NCBI RefSeq assembly: GCF_002980495.1
Contig: NZ_PVBR01000002.1
Span: forward strand, 335,483-399,482
From: Phyllobacterium phragmitis
GTDB taxonomy: Bacteria; Pseudomonadota; Alphaproteobacteria; Rhizobiales; Rhizobiaceae
Reading direction: 5' to 3'
Length of the DNA stretch: 64,000 nt
Shown: piece after piece, positions 1-8,967 of the stretch
Layout of the letters: every line of letters begins with the position of its first letter
Position numbering within the stretch: position 1 is the stretch's first letter
Program-made: the position numbers and the translations under genes
Notes under the pieces: model-generated
Seen by the model: the letters and a program-made list of their open reading frames with translations, nothing else
What the model was told of the DNA's origin: nothing
Databases searched by the model: none

Positions 1-852
1 ATGCTGGCATTCGCGGGTGAGCGGCATGCCCTCGTTCACCGGGATATAGGTCGGTTCTTCTGCTGTGAACGCCCATTGCCCATTGTCCTGCCAGACGGCA
101 TGGCGATAGACGGCAAGCTTGCGCTCCCAGCGCTCGACATCGTCGAACACCGCCATGGCCTTGGTACCGACCACCGTCAGGCGGCGTTCGCGATAGGGAT
201 TGAGCCTGGAGGCGAAGAGATGACCGCGCAGGTTCCCCGGAAACTTCAGGTGCAGATGGGCGAAATCGCTCAAATGATCGAGAAGTGCTGCCCCCTCGCC
301 GCGCACCTCGACGGGTTCGCAGCCGGTCAGCGCCAGGATCATCGAGAGATCGTGCGGCGCCAGATCCCACAGCGCATCGTTTTCGGTGTGAAACTTGCCG
401 AGGCCGAGGCGGTGCGAATGGATGTAGCGCACTTCGCCCAACTCGCCCGCCTGCACCAGTTCGAGGAGCTTTTCGAAGGCCGGATGAAAACGCAGCACAT
501 GACCGACCATAAAGACGCGGCCATTGTCGCGCGCCGCCTTCACCTCAGCTTCAGCATCGGCAACCGTCAGCGCGATCGGCTTTTCCACGAGCACGTCCTT
601 GCCGTTGGTCACGGCGCGGATCGCATATTCGGCGTGGAACTGCGGCGGCAGCGCCAGCACGATGGCGTCCACATCGTCGCGGGTGAAGAGATCCTCGACC
701 TCGATATGGAGCACGCCCTGCTCCGCCGCGAAACCCGCGGCACGGTCACTGTTCTGGTCCGACACCGCGTAAAGCGCGCCGAGGGACTTCAATGTACGGA
801 TATGATTGCTGCCCCAATAGCCGCAACCCAATACTGCAATGCGCGGTGCCAT
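1..852 (-). CDS. Gfo/Idh/MocA-family sugar dehydrogenase, WlbA-like (C-terminus off window)
   Basis: The minus strand reads openly from an ATG at 852 to the window edge, giving 284 residues without a stop. The start has a Rossmann motif, LGCGYWG, near residue 8. The catalytic-lysine motif EKPIAL lies near residue 90, and a NALWDLAPHDLS segment is typical of the UDP-sugar 3-dehydrogenase (WlbA) branch of the family. Such enzymes oxidise nucleotide sugars or inositols with NAD(P) in the cytoplasm, often for surface polysaccharide synthesis. The substrate cannot be told from sequence, and the neighbours on the left are not visible. The plus-strand reading frame over the same bases is a shadow. 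Confidence 0.85.
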   Translation of the reverse strand, partial: MAPRIAVLGCGYWGSNHIRTLKSLGALYAVSDQNSDRAAGFAAEQGVLHIEVEDLFTRDDVDAIVLALPPQFHAEYAIRAVTNGKDVLVEKPIALTVADAEAEVKAARDNGRVFMVGHVLRFHPAFEKLLELVQAGELGEVRYIHSHRLGLGKFHTENDALWDLAPHDLSMILALTGCEPVEVRGEGAALLDHLSDFAHLHLKFPGNLRGHLFASRLNPYRERRLTVVGTKAMAVFDDVERWERKLAVYRHAVWQDNGQWAFTAEEPTYIPVNEGMPLTRECQH

Positions 853-1030
853 TAATTCCAAGCCTTTGCGTTCGCCACTCCCTTATCGAGGCAAAAGCGC
901 GAAGACAAGTCTTGGCCGTGATGAAGAACGCTTGACACGGCATTGTTACCCACCTTATACCCGCGCCGTTCCCCGCAGAACAAAGCATTGCGAAGCTTCG
1001 ACGATCGAAGCAAGATCGATGGGGCACCGG

Positions 1031-1107
1031 GGCGGAGTAGCTCAGTAGGTTAGAGCAGAGGAATCATAATCCTTGTGTCGGGGGTTCGAATCCCTCCTCC
1101 GCTACCA
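1031..1107 (+). tRNA. tRNA-Met (anticodon CAT, elongator type)
   Basis: This is a 77-nt cloverleaf. The acceptor arm GGCGGAG pairs with CTCCGCT, with one G-U at the first pair. The D-arm is TAGCTCAG...GAGC. The anticodon stem GAGGA/TCCTT holds loop ATCATAA (anticodon CAT), and the T-arm holds TTCGAATC. CCA is encoded. It lacks the unpaired first base of initiator tRNA, so elongator Met is preferred. A tRNA-Ile2 read with lysidine is possible in principle. It stands beside the prophage remnant, but no attachment-site duplication was found. Confidence 0.95.
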
Positions 1108-1187
1108 TCAATACAGGGTCCGTTCGTGTAGCGCACCGCTGACTTTTAGATTTTTTCCGGTGACATTTAGAGCAGATCGATTCTGGG

Positions 1188-1220
1188 AACTGGCCTTTGA
1201 ATACCTTTCAAAGGCCAGTT
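1188..1220. repeat. Perfect 13-bp inverted repeat between tRNA-Met and the small exported-protein gene
   Basis: AACTGGCCTTTGA and its reverse complement are separated by 7 bases. The repeat lies 12 bases beyond the stop of the minus-strand gene ending at 1232 and about 80 bases after the tRNA. It could form a transcript-end hairpin for either gene, but neither strand has a T-tract after the stem. Confidence 0.6.
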
Positions 1221-1231
1221 AAAGGGGCGCT

Positions 1232-1546
1232 TCATTTAAAATGAAACTCGACGTCGAGGATCAACTGGTCCCCACCGGCAAATCGAAAGCGCTCAAACTC
1301 GATAAGATCACTGTCTCGCCATTTAGTCTCAAAAGCCTGAGCCTGTTTGAGGATCCTGTTCACGGCATAAACCTTGGCTTTCGGGTTCATATCCGCCAGC
1401 TGGCGTTTGGTCGTGCCAGAGAGACTATAGAGTGCGAGCAGATCCGAAGAGAATTCTTCTAGCGAAGCATTGGAGTTGTCGGTCGCAAGAGCTAACGGCT
1501 GTAACCCCATTAACATCGACAAAGCTAAAAGTGCTGTACGTTTCAT
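1232..1546 (-). CDS. Small exported protein of unknown function (104 aa)
   Basis: The start at 1546 begins with a clear Sec signal peptide (MKRTALLALSMLMG, cleavage probable after ALA near residue 21). A purine-rich stretch (AGGGGG) lies about nine bases upstream. The mature part is about 83 residues, charged and helical-looking, and ends EFHFK. No family is recognised. It sits alone between the tRNA and the prophage tail module and could be a chromosomal gene or phage cargo. A longer frame begins at 1609, but its N-terminus lacks a signal peptide. Confidence 0.6.
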   Translation of the reverse strand: MKRTALLALSMLMGLQPLALATDNSNASLEEFSSDLLALYSLSGTTKRQLADMNPKAKVYAVNRILKQAQAFETKWRDSDLIEFERFRFAGGDQLILDVEFHFK

Positions 1547-1712
1547 ATGTGTATGCCCCCTTTCGAACGAGGGGACGTTATGTCGGTGCCGACGATCTGG
1601 CAACGGCAATTCTTGACCCTGAAATTACCGTGTCGCATGGCGGGGCGCGCAAGATCAGACGGCAACAAGTTTTCCTGCACCCTTTGATCGTTAAAGGCAG
1701 CTTGCGGGGCCA

Positions 1713-2522
1713 TTAAGCCCCACCGCTGATGATCAGCTCCTGCACCGCTTTTCCCTTACCGCCAGACACCGAATAGGTCAGCGACACGTCTTCGATCGCG
1801 AAGGCCGAGAAGATCGAGCGGATCTCCGGCACGTCATTGATCGACACAATGAAGCGGCCTTTAATCCGACCGAGGCGCTCGGCCATCACCTCATACTGAT
1901 CCCGGCCGAACAGCTCTTTGCCATACACGTTCTCGGTGCCCCAATATGGCGGGTCCAGATAGAACAGTGTCTCCGGGCGATCATAGCGGTCGATGAATGC
2001 CTGCCAGTCAAGGTTCTCGATCACCACACCAGAAAGCCGCTCATGCACGTCCTGAAGCAACGGTGCGAGCGTCGTGAGGTTGAAGCGTGACGGTCCGCTA
2101 TAGTTCACGCCGAACGAACGTCCCGCCACCTTGCCGCCGAATGTGAGCCGCTGGAGATAGAGGAAGCGAGCGGCCCGCTCCAGATCGGTTAGCGTCGTGG
2201 GATCGCTGGCCTTCAGGCGTTCGAACTCGCGCCGGCTGGTAATCTGGAACCGCAGCGTATCCATGAACTGGGGATAGTGGCGCTGAAGGATGCGGAACAG
2301 ATTCACCACGTCGCCGGAACGATCGTTGATGACTTCGGCGCGTGGCGCTGACGCGCGCCTGAAGAACACACCGCCCATGCCGACGAACGGCTCTGCATAG
2401 AGCGCATGAGGAATCGTCTCGATCCGCGTGCAGATGCGCTTGGCGAGTTGCCGCTTGCCGCCGATATAGGCTGCGGGCGGAGATACCGGATCGACGGTGA
2501 CAGAGTTGGTCCGAATGGTCAT
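1713..2522 (-). CDS. Phage D12-class DNA adenine methyltransferase
   Basis: The 269-residue protein has the SAM-binding motif AEPFVGMGG near residue 44 and the catalytic DPPYW motif near residue 193, the signature of N6-adenine methylases of the Dam/D12 group. It also has the early PPAAYIGGKRQL segment typical of the group. It likely methylates adenines in phage or host DNA, perhaps to evade restriction. It is the last gene of the tail cluster, 130 bases after the DUF4376 gene. A short inverted repeat (GGGGC/GCCCC) overlaps its stop codon and may help end the transcript. No partner endonuclease is present, so it is probably an orphan methylase. Confidence 0.9.
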   Translation of the reverse strand: MTIRTNSVTVDPVSPPAAYIGGKRQLAKRICTRIETIPHALYAEPFVGMGGVFFRRASAPRAEVINDRSGDVVNLFRILQRHYPQFMDTLRFQITSRREFERLKASDPTTLTDLERAARFLYLQRLTFGGKVAGRSFGVNYSGPSRFNLTTLAPLLQDVHERLSGVVIENLDWQAFIDRYDRPETLFYLDPPYWGTENVYGKELFGRDQYEVMAERLGRIKGRFIVSINDVPEIRSIFSAFAIEDVSLTYSVSGGKGKAVQELIISGGA

Positions 2523-2652
2523 GTACTGCTTCTCAAGAATCAGTCACAAGCCGAACGCCCGAAAGGGCCGGATGCGACGGTTATCTCTGACGGCTGTCGG
2601 GCGGGTTGCTCTTGCCGGATTGGCCCGCCGCCACGAATTGACGTGGCCGTCC

Positions 2653-3198
2653 CTACTCGTCAGTTCCCTGGCTGAGGCCATTCAAGAACACGGCGTCAAT
2701 CTCCGCAGGTGCGGTAATCACGCCAGCCATAATGTCGGCGATTATGGCGGCCTCAATCGAAAAGCAGCCGGATACATGTGCGAGGATAGCATCACTTATC
2801 GCAACGACAGCCGCCGCATCGATGGTGACGAAGGTGCCGTCCTGCGATTTCCAGTCAGTTGTGAATTCTGGATTGCTCTGTGCGGCGACACGCGCACCAG
2901 AGATCATGATCTTTGATCGGTCATCCGTAGCGACGATCAGTCCATTCACAACAATGCCGCCGACTTCCGTTTCCCATCGCTTTTGAGCTGTATACGCCAC
3001 CAAATCGACTGGTGCTGACGGCGGCTCGTGCGAAACGAGAGTCATCCCGTCCCATCGCCATCCGTCCGGAGAATCGAGCAGCCGCTGATGGTCGCTGTCC
3101 TCAATTTCGATGGTGCCGGAAGGTGGCTCTGGAAAAAGGTCAGCCGGGTAAAAGCCGGTCACGCGACCCATATCATCGAATTTAGCTCTCATGGTCAT
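2653..3198 (-). CDS. DUF4376-type tail-fibre-associated protein
   Basis: The start at 3198 is chosen because it overlaps the stop of the fibre gene (3200). The longer frame from 3309 would run far into that gene. The 181 residues begin with a fibre-assembly-like N-terminus that mentions FYPADLFPE. The C-terminal half (about residues 70-175) matches the DUF4376 pattern: QKRWETEVGG, then ATDDRSKIMI, then a region around DWKSQDGTFVTID. Proteins of this type sit next to tail fibre genes in many phages and are thought to be fibre parts or chaperones. Confidence 0.75.
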   Translation of the reverse strand: MTMRAKFDDMGRVTGFYPADLFPEPPSGTIEIEDSDHQRLLDSPDGWRWDGMTLVSHEPPSAPVDLVAYTAQKRWETEVGGIVVNGLIVATDDRSKIMISGARVAAQSNPEFTTDWKSQDGTFVTIDAAAVVAISDAILAHVSGCFSIEAAIIADIMAGVITAPAEIDAVFLNGLSQGTDE

Positions 3199-3199
3199 C

Positions 3200-4303
3200 T
3201 TAATACCCATACGATATGAACTGGACGCGGATAGCTGAAGATGCCGCCCCGTTAGAGCATGCAAAACTGATCGTTGATCTTGGTCCCGTTTGAGGTCCAA
3301 CGAGGACAAAATTTGCCGTCCGTTGCTCGGTTACTCCCCAGTCGCCATTCATTAGAATCGTTGTGACATGATTGGCCGGGTATGCCGTTGGGAGAGTGAC
3401 AACCCCCGCATTTGTCGCCGCAAGCGTGACGACCTGGCTGCCGATTTGACAGATCAGCCCTGATGGCAGTTTCTGGTATCCGTTAGCACTAAGGCTTTGC
3501 GCAAATCCCAAATTCGCCGCGGCCTGCAACCGCTGCCCAGACGTGAGCGATTGCGCGGCGATGAACGAGAGGTAAGTTGCGTCCGCAATGCTTTGTGTGA
3601 CCACGCGTTCCCAAGGCTTCCATTCGGTGCCGTTGTTATAGCGGTACTGGATATCAGCGGTCGCCCTGCTGAGCGCAAATTGGGTATGGATCGTTGATGT
3701 CCTCGCCATATGAAAGACGAGCCAGTTACCGCCATCGCCCGGTCGGTTTAAGGTGGTGCTGTCCGCTCCGTAGAAGCCATTTTCGGCAATGGTGTTGAGA
3801 TCTGCAGCGCCGGTAGCGATGGTGCCGAGCCTCGATCCGTTTGTAAGGGTCGCGAGCGCCGCTGCCTGATCTGGATCGTCCAGCAGCGTACGCGCGTAAG
3901 CGGTCAGCGCCGCGAGCTCCATTTGCCCAATGCCGGAAAAGAATGGCATCGTATTCGCTTGGCTCTCGAGATCGGCAAGAGAGGTGACATTGCCGCTGCT
4001 GAAGCGCGAGAGGATGGCGGCCGCTGTCGCCATCAGGCGACTGCCCTCAGGTTGGAAACGGATGCGCAGGGGAAGATCGACCCCCGCCGCCTGGGCCGGA
4101 CAAGGAAATACCAGCTTTCCGCTTTCGGCCCCGGTGATCTCCGCAATGACCAGAAATAGCCCGGACGGGGTCAGGATCGTATCACCTGCCTGAACGGCTA
4201 TGATATCGAGCGAGCCGCCCACCGTGGTGAACACGTCGAGCCCGGCCGTCAGCGTCACCTTGCCAAGGTCGTAGTCAGGCCTCGGGCCTGTGCTAATGGC
4301 CAT
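3200..4303 (-). CDS. Phage tail fibre protein
   Basis: The 367-residue protein has a collar-like N-terminal part, a central region with a PGDGGNWLVFHM segment and a repeated-Ala/Thr stalk (residues about 110-170). The C-terminal domain starts NGYQKLPSGLICQIGSQ, as in gp53-like fibre tips with their Gly/Pro-rich turns. It probably forms a trimeric host-recognition fibre. It overlaps the coiled-coil gene upstream (stop at 4293) and is followed by the DUF4376 gene, an arrangement seen in many fibre cassettes. Receptor specificity cannot be read from sequence. Confidence 0.8.
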   Translation of the reverse strand: MAISTGPRPDYDLGKVTLTAGLDVFTTVGGSLDIIAVQAGDTILTPSGLFLVIAEITGAESGKLVFPCPAQAAGVDLPLRIRFQPEGSRLMATAAAILSRFSSGNVTSLADLESQANTMPFFSGIGQMELAALTAYARTLLDDPDQAAALATLTNGSRLGTIATGAADLNTIAENGFYGADSTTLNRPGDGGNWLVFHMARTSTIHTQFALSRATADIQYRYNNGTEWKPWERVVTQSIADATYLSFIAAQSLTSGQRLQAAANLGFAQSLSANGYQKLPSGLICQIGSQVVTLAATNAGVVTLPTAYPANHVTTILMNGDWGVTEQRTANFVLVGPQTGPRSTISFACSNGAASSAIRVQFISYGY

Positions 4304-4649
4304 AAGGCACCTCCGATCCGTCCATTTCCTCTAAAGATTGGCTTGGCTCGTCAGCGCCGTATTCTGCTCGCAGGCGGTTGATCTCGGCCTGAGCCGTGGT
4401 CAGATCGGCAAACAGGACATCGCGGTCACCGCGTGCATTACTCAGCTCCTCTTCGGCGGCCGCCCTGGCCGCTTCCATCTCTCTCAGTTCGCGCCGGAGG
4501 GTGCTGATCCCATTTGCCAGAACCAGATTGCGGGTTTTGAAATAGTCGTTAAGAGCCAGCGCTTCTTCCGCAACGGCGGCCGGATCGAGTTCGATCCGCT
4601 TGCCGGGCATTTCGGCGGGAGGCATCAAAGGAGAGTGATCATCGGACAT
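4293..4649 (-). CDS. Small phage coiled-coil protein (118 aa)
   Basis: A heptad-rich helix (about residues 45-95, with LRRELREMEAARAAAEEEL) is flanked by polar, Pro/Asp-rich ends. The start at 4649 has a GAGG ribosome site. The gene overlaps the fibre start by 11 bases. It may be a fibre-linking or scaffold-like protein, as small coiled-coil proteins are common just before fibre genes, but no family is recognised. Confidence 0.65.
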   Translation of the reverse strand: MSDDHSPLMPPAEMPGKRIELDPAAVAEEALALNDYFKTRNLVLANGISTLRRELREMEAARAAAEEELSNARGDRDVLFADLTTAQAEINRLRAEYGADEPSQSLEEMDGSEVPYGH

Positions 4650-4665
4650 AGGAACCTCGTTTCAA

Positions 4666-5019
4666 TTAGCTGGTGCGGAGAACGAAAAAGGTGACGGTGC
4701 GCGCCACACCGTCGATGTTGCGGATGCGCACGGTGCGGTAGGCATTGTTGTCGAGCCAGATCTCAGCGCAGTAGGACCGGCGATTTGCCGCCTTGTTGTC
4801 ATTGCCGCGCAGCACGATGTAGGGAATCGTGGTGAGCGGCTGCGGCAAAGCAAAATCCTGACTGCCGCCACCGGCGAAATTGGCGAAACTGGAAAATGCC
4901 GGGATCATCGGATCCATGCCGGGGATCATGGCCATATTGATGTCGGCTGCATTATTGGCGTCAAATCCGCGCTTGGACGCGCGGATGCCGGATGGAGATA
5001 TGATGATCCGGTCCTTCAT
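4666..5019 (-). CDS. Small tail-tip accessory protein, third of three related tandem genes
   Basis: The 117-residue protein starts MKDRIIIS and has a compact beta-rich composition ending TVTFFVLRTS. It shares the opening pattern M-x-D-R-I/V-x-I and an S-K-x-G-x-[DN]-A segment around residue 15-22 with the two genes upstream, which suggests tandem duplication. It overlaps the previous gene by four bases (ATGA). The position between tip protein J and the fibre suggests a virion surface or receptor-binding component. Function is unknown. Confidence 0.6.
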   Translation of the reverse strand: MKDRIIISPSGIRASKRGFDANNAADINMAMIPGMDPMIPAFSSFANFAGGGSQDFALPQPLTTIPYIVLRGNDNKAANRRSYCAEIWLDNNAYRTVRIRNIDGVARTVTFFVLRTS

Positions 5020-5447
5020 AGGTCCGCCAACTTGTTCTTGAACACCACCCAGCGAACAAAGACGTCCTGCCTGAAATTGTAGCCTCGGATTGAAAAATAG
5101 ATGGCGTTGTCGGTGATCACATACTCGCAGTTCGGCAGCAGACTGGAGTCGAGACTGCTATCATTCGGGAAGAAAATCCGACGGCTGTCGTCGCCCACGC
5201 AAAAGCTGCACATATGCAGCGGGTAGTAATCGAGCTTCGGGAACTGAACACTCCCCTCATAAAGATATGGGTTTGAAGTGCCCGCGTAGCGCTGAATTTG
5301 ATACGTGCCCTGGGCGTGAATTTTCAGGTAGTCGTACTGCGAGCTGAAAATCATCCGATCCGCAGCGTTGCCAACGTTGCGCCCTGGAAGGGATACCCAG
5401 ACACCCATTTCGTCGCCGCGCAGGCCTATGAGGATGCGATCTGCCAT
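5016..5447 (-). CDS. Small tail-tip accessory protein, second of three related tandem genes
   Basis: The 143-residue protein opens MADRILIG and has an S-L-P-G-R-N-V segment, in line with its two neighbours. The body is rich in aromatic residues (PYLYEGSVQFPKLDYYPL), typical of beta-sandwich phage surface domains. It begins directly after the TAG stop of the preceding gene. No catalytic motif is visible. Its sequence has drifted far from its neighbours beyond the N-terminal 25 residues. Confidence 0.6.
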   Translation of the reverse strand: MADRILIGLRGDEMGVWVSLPGRNVGNAADRMIFSSQYDYLKIHAQGTYQIQRYAGTSNPYLYEGSVQFPKLDYYPLHMCSFCVGDDSRRIFFPNDSSLDSSLLPNCEYVITDNAIYFSIRGYNFRQDVFVRWVVFKNKLADL

Positions 5448-5864
5448 CTAAGCCTCGAACACCACGACATAGGCGTCATAGGTAAACTGCGTATAGGCTC
5501 CATCCGTTGGGAATGGTCCGACGCGCTGGCTCGTCACCTGAAGGTTGTTCAATGGCCGGGTGTTGGCGTCCGCAGACACACAGATGCCGGCCGCTGGCCT
5601 GTTATCCCCCTGGTACGATTTCAGGGGGAGCGTCTTGATCACGACAATCGCGGGTATGAAATTCAGCGGCTGAGGGAACGTATAATAGACCCCGGTATTG
5701 CGATGGGGCACAGTCACCTTACCGATCCAGCGGATCGCCCCTCCATAGAACCAGTTGCTGTCAAAGGATTTGAAGTCATCGGCAAGCGAAGGTGACGCAT
5801 TGTGTCCGGGCTTCGATGTGATCAGCCGCGCATTATTGCCGGTGATGTAAACACGATCCGCCAT
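5448..5864 (-). CDS. Small tail-tip accessory protein, first of three related tandem genes
   Basis: The ATG at 5864 overlaps the TGA of the tip gene by one base (TGATG). A GTG one codon earlier is possible. The 138-residue protein starts MADRVYITG, has the S-K-P-G-H-N-A segment near residue 18, and contains PQPLNFIPAIVVIKTL, echoed as PQPLTTIPYIVLRG in the third copy. That second shared block makes the paralogy between first and third copies firmer. The function is probably as a tail tip or fibre accessory. Confidence 0.65.
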   Translation of the reverse strand: MADRVYITGNNARLITSKPGHNASPSLADDFKSFDSNWFYGGAIRWIGKVTVPHRNTGVYYTFPQPLNFIPAIVVIKTLPLKSYQGDNRPAAGICVSADANTRPLNNLQVTSQRVGPFPTDGAYTQFTYDAYVVVFEA

Positions 5865-8536
5865 CACGTGTTGTCCCTGAAAATGAGAGTCTTATTGGTG
5901 AGATTGAAATCGACCATGAGATCCGGAGAGTGGATCCAGCCGGATGTCACTTCGCCGATGTTGGCGATACGAGACGTCAGTTCGCCATTGATGAAGGTCA
6001 GCGGCGCGGCGGAGTACGCTCCACTGCGAACGATGAACTGATTGACGTCGAAGATGGCGCGGCTGGTGGTGCCGTCGGACTCAATGAAGAATGCGGCGGG
6101 CAACCAATTGTCGGTGGTGCCGGATTTGAGCTGGACACCCCATCGCGCAAATCCATTCGCGCCGGCGACCACCTGACCACGAATGTTGATGCTCGATTCG
6201 ACGTTGCCGACTTTTGCCGTCAACGCCTGGATGCTGTCGGCCCCGGCCGTGATCCTGCCGTTCACGCTGTCGATCGTGGCGCGGAACAACTGCTCGAAGC
6301 TGGCGAAATCCTGATTGAATTTTACCTCAAGCGTCTCGACACGCGAGACGATGGCTGAATTCGGACCAACGGCCAGTGTGACCAGATTGGTGTAGTCGGC
6401 CTCTACATTCTTGAACTTGAGATTGATCGCCGTGCGCAGCTGCTCGAACTGGAGGAATGCGCCGCTGTTCTGCTCGGTAGCCAGATCCGCCACGCGCGAC
6501 AGCTCGTCCTGAATTTCGCGCCGACCGTCCTCGGCCCACCTGTAGAGGTCTTTCAGGTGATCATTAAATTGGCCGATATCGATGTCGTAGAGGTCATCGG
6601 GTCCAAAACGGATATCCTCCGTCTTGACGGCGATCCACTCGCTCCATTCGGTTGGGTGCCCATCCGCCGCGATGTAGCGGCCCTGGCCTTCAACCCAAAC
6701 GTTCGGCGGCAAATTCGCATCAAGGTTCCAGGAATACGGCGGACCATATGGCGTCCTGTCACTGTCGAAAATGACGCTGCCGACATCGGCAATGCGCAGC
6801 CGGACATGGACATGCGTTATCCCGTCCTGATCCGGCGCACAGGAGACGCGCACGGTCGGGCGGCGCGGCCGTCCAAGATGATCGGGCAAAACAGCCGCCT
6901 CCATCCTCCATCCGTACATGGGATGCGGCGGAGTGGTGATCGGCCCGATCCAGCCGATGACAGGCGGCAGGATGACAGAGGGCGGCGTATAGTCGCTCGG
7001 ATCAAGTTCCCGCAGCGCCATCTGTTGGAGCATGCCGGTCTGGCCGTTGCCGCGCGTGACAATGAACTTCTTGTTTGTGTACCCGCGCCGCGCCGATGTC
7101 CACGACACAACATCGTTCGGCTCCACAACCCATGCAGCGGGCGGTAGAGTAATGATTTGGGTGCGGAAACGCCGGTTCTCCTTGATCATCGTGTCGCTGC
7201 AGCGCTGAACCTGACCGGAGAATGGGACGGCCTCGAACGCGACGGGCAGCGGCAGGGACCGATCGCCGTCATCGCGCTCCAGATCAAGGTTGCGCCGCTC
7301 TGGCGCATCCTTCATGACCCAGCGTTCGGCGCGCTCAGGATAGGTCGCGGAGATCAGGTTGTTGGTGCTCGAAATCGACGGGAACGGGTCTAAATCCTGA
7401 TCGCGTGTTACAACGACGCCTTTATCATCGAAGAAATAGACGGCCGATCCCGGCGCGCCGACCAGGAGCTTGACCATGCCGCCGACTTCGGCCAGCCGCC
7501 CCAGGCATGCGAGGCGCAACTCTTCAATGACTTCCAGTGGTTCGACATCGACGTAAATTTCATAACCGCAGCGGAACTGCGGTTCATCGCCATCCGGTCC
7601 CGGCACAAGCCGATCGCATTCATTCGCAGCTGCGATCCACGCCGAGGCGGGAAGCCGGAAAGCCGAAATGTTCTGACCACCGTAGACCCACTCATCACCG
7701 TAATAGATGCCGCGAATAATATTATACATGATGATGGCCGGATTTCTGGACGGCGTCCGGGTCGACGGATCGCTCCAGCGCTGCGGACCGTTGCCGCCGT
7801 TCGTGCTGTCAAGGCGCAGATCGTAGAAGCATGTGGGCATCGGTTCCGCGATTACGGCAGGCAAGCTTCCGCCGAGCTGCAAATCCTGATTCTGTCGCGT
7901 CGTCAGGATGATCACCTGACAGCCTCGGCCGATCATCTTGTCGGTGAACGGGCGATCCGGGTCAGCTCCAAATTTCGACATGAGATAGGGGTTCGCCGTG
8001 GTCTGCGAGCCGTCCAGATACCAAATCCAGATATTGTCCTTGCCGTCCTTGCGGAATTCCTTGATCGGATAGCCGCGCCCCGATGGGTCGGGCTCATTCC
8101 ACAGGATGGTGCATTTCTCATCGTCAATCCAAAGGCTCTCGAGCCCCCGCGGGCCAGCGAAGGATGGCAATGACGATATCTCGATCACGTCGACGGCATA
8201 GGCATTCGGCGTGCCGCCGTCTTTCCCGAACGTGCCGGCGTATTTGCGTCGACCGGCCACGCCGCGCTCGCCGATCGGGAACGTCAGGGGCTGATCGTCG
8301 CCCATTTTCAGTTCAAGTGTGATGCCGGAGACGGCGGCTTTCTTTTGCGCCTTTCGCGCCATGTATTGCTGGACAAGGCTGGAGCCGACCATCATGGCGG
8401 CTTGAAACAGCACACTGCCGAAGGACTGCAGCATCTTGGCGCCGAAAGCCACGACTGCTCCGGTAATCGGATCGGCCCCGGCCGGCGTGGCGGTCAGTAC
8501 TATTATAATGAGTGCTAAAAGCGTCTTGAAGATCAT
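5864..8536 (-). CDS. Tail tip / host-specificity protein (lambda J-like)
   Basis: The start at 8536 overlaps the preceding stop (ATGA), while the longer frame would overrun that gene. The 890 residues begin with a hydrophobic helix (FKTLLALIIIVLTATPAG) and an Ala/Gly-rich region, as in many J-type proteins. The tail-tip core follows, with ATYPERAERWV around the middle and VRVSCAPDQDGITHVHVRLRI in a fibronectin-like part. A coiled-coil stalk lies at residues about 690-800, and the beta-rich end finishes with GEVTSGWIHSPDL. It would cap the tail and contact the host cell. Length and place in the order both fit J homologues of small siphophages. Confidence 0.85.
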   Translation of the reverse strand: MIFKTLLALIIIVLTATPAGADPITGAVVAFGAKMLQSFGSVLFQAAMMVGSSLVQQYMARKAQKKAAVSGITLELKMGDDQPLTFPIGERGVAGRRKYAGTFGKDGGTPNAYAVDVIEISSLPSFAGPRGLESLWIDDEKCTILWNEPDPSGRGYPIKEFRKDGKDNIWIWYLDGSQTTANPYLMSKFGADPDRPFTDKMIGRGCQVIILTTRQNQDLQLGGSLPAVIAEPMPTCFYDLRLDSTNGGNGPQRWSDPSTRTPSRNPAIIMYNIIRGIYYGDEWVYGGQNISAFRLPASAWIAAANECDRLVPGPDGDEPQFRCGYEIYVDVEPLEVIEELRLACLGRLAEVGGMVKLLVGAPGSAVYFFDDKGVVVTRDQDLDPFPSISSTNNLISATYPERAERWVMKDAPERRNLDLERDDGDRSLPLPVAFEAVPFSGQVQRCSDTMIKENRRFRTQIITLPPAAWVVEPNDVVSWTSARRGYTNKKFIVTRGNGQTGMLQQMALRELDPSDYTPPSVILPPVIGWIGPITTPPHPMYGWRMEAAVLPDHLGRPRRPTVRVSCAPDQDGITHVHVRLRIADVGSVIFDSDRTPYGPPYSWNLDANLPPNVWVEGQGRYIAADGHPTEWSEWIAVKTEDIRFGPDDLYDIDIGQFNDHLKDLYRWAEDGRREIQDELSRVADLATEQNSGAFLQFEQLRTAINLKFKNVEADYTNLVTLAVGPNSAIVSRVETLEVKFNQDFASFEQLFRATIDSVNGRITAGADSIQALTAKVGNVESSINIRGQVVAGANGFARWGVQLKSGTTDNWLPAAFFIESDGTTSRAIFDVNQFIVRSGAYSAAPLTFINGELTSRIANIGEVTSGWIHSPDLMVDFNLTNKTLIFRDNT

Positions 8537-8967
8537 TCCGGCCGCCCCACCTTGAAGATCATCTTTGCTTCGAGAAGATCGACGGTGCCGATCCCGGTTT
8601 CGGTCAGCACATAGATGCGCTCGCCATTGACGACGCCCAGCCCGCACCCGATCGGCCCGTCAGCCTCAATTGCGGCAATGTCACCAATGCATGCCTCGCT
8701 CGGATGCGCCTGCGGCAGCATCGAGCCGACCATTTCGGCGAGCGACGTGAATCCGGCCTCGCGGATGATCCGTGCCGCGCCAAGCGCATCTGAATAGGTA
8801 CCGTGATACTCGGCGCACAGATCCGCGCCTGTGATGGCTTTCACGATCCGGCCGGCGAGCGACGGTCCGCAATCGTGGATGCCCCACTGGAACGGCGTAG
8901 CGGTAATTTCGTCTATGGCGGCTTCGTAGTGTTCCCGCCAGTCTGGGCGGCGCTTCAGCTCGATCAT
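8533..8967 (-). CDS. NlpC/P60-like tail assembly protein (DUF6950 type, lambda K analogue)
   Basis: The start at 8967 overlaps the upstream stop (ATGA). The 144-residue protein carries FQWGIHDCGPSLAGRI near residue 27, where the Cys fits the nucleophile position of NlpC/P60-like peptidoglycan hydrolases, and a GDIAAIEADG/GLGVVNGERIYV strand region. Members sit in lambda-K position and may cut cell wall during entry or act structurally. The expected catalytic His is not clear, so peptidase activity is uncertain. Confidence 0.75.
   Translation of the reverse strand: MIELKRRPDWREHYEAAIDEITATPFQWGIHDCGPSLAGRIVKAITGADLCAEYHGTYSDALGAARIIREAGFTSLAEMVGSMLPQAHPSEACIGDIAAIEADGPIGCGLGVVNGERIYVLTETGIGTVDLLEAKMIFKVGRPE

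Noticed and set aside
1..855. 284-codon plus-strand reading frame over the dehydrogenase gene
   Set aside because: Its composition is Arg/His/Gly-rich without family motifs, and the minus strand encodes a clear Gfo/Idh/MocA protein.
1083..1107. tRNA-Met 3' end as the prophage attachment site
   Set aside because: No duplicate of the tRNA end is found at the right edge, only an eight-base CCTCCTCC, and there is no integrase gene.
1188..1220. Rho-independent terminator
   Set aside because: The stem is perfect but lacks a T-run on either strand, so it is listed only as an inverted repeat.
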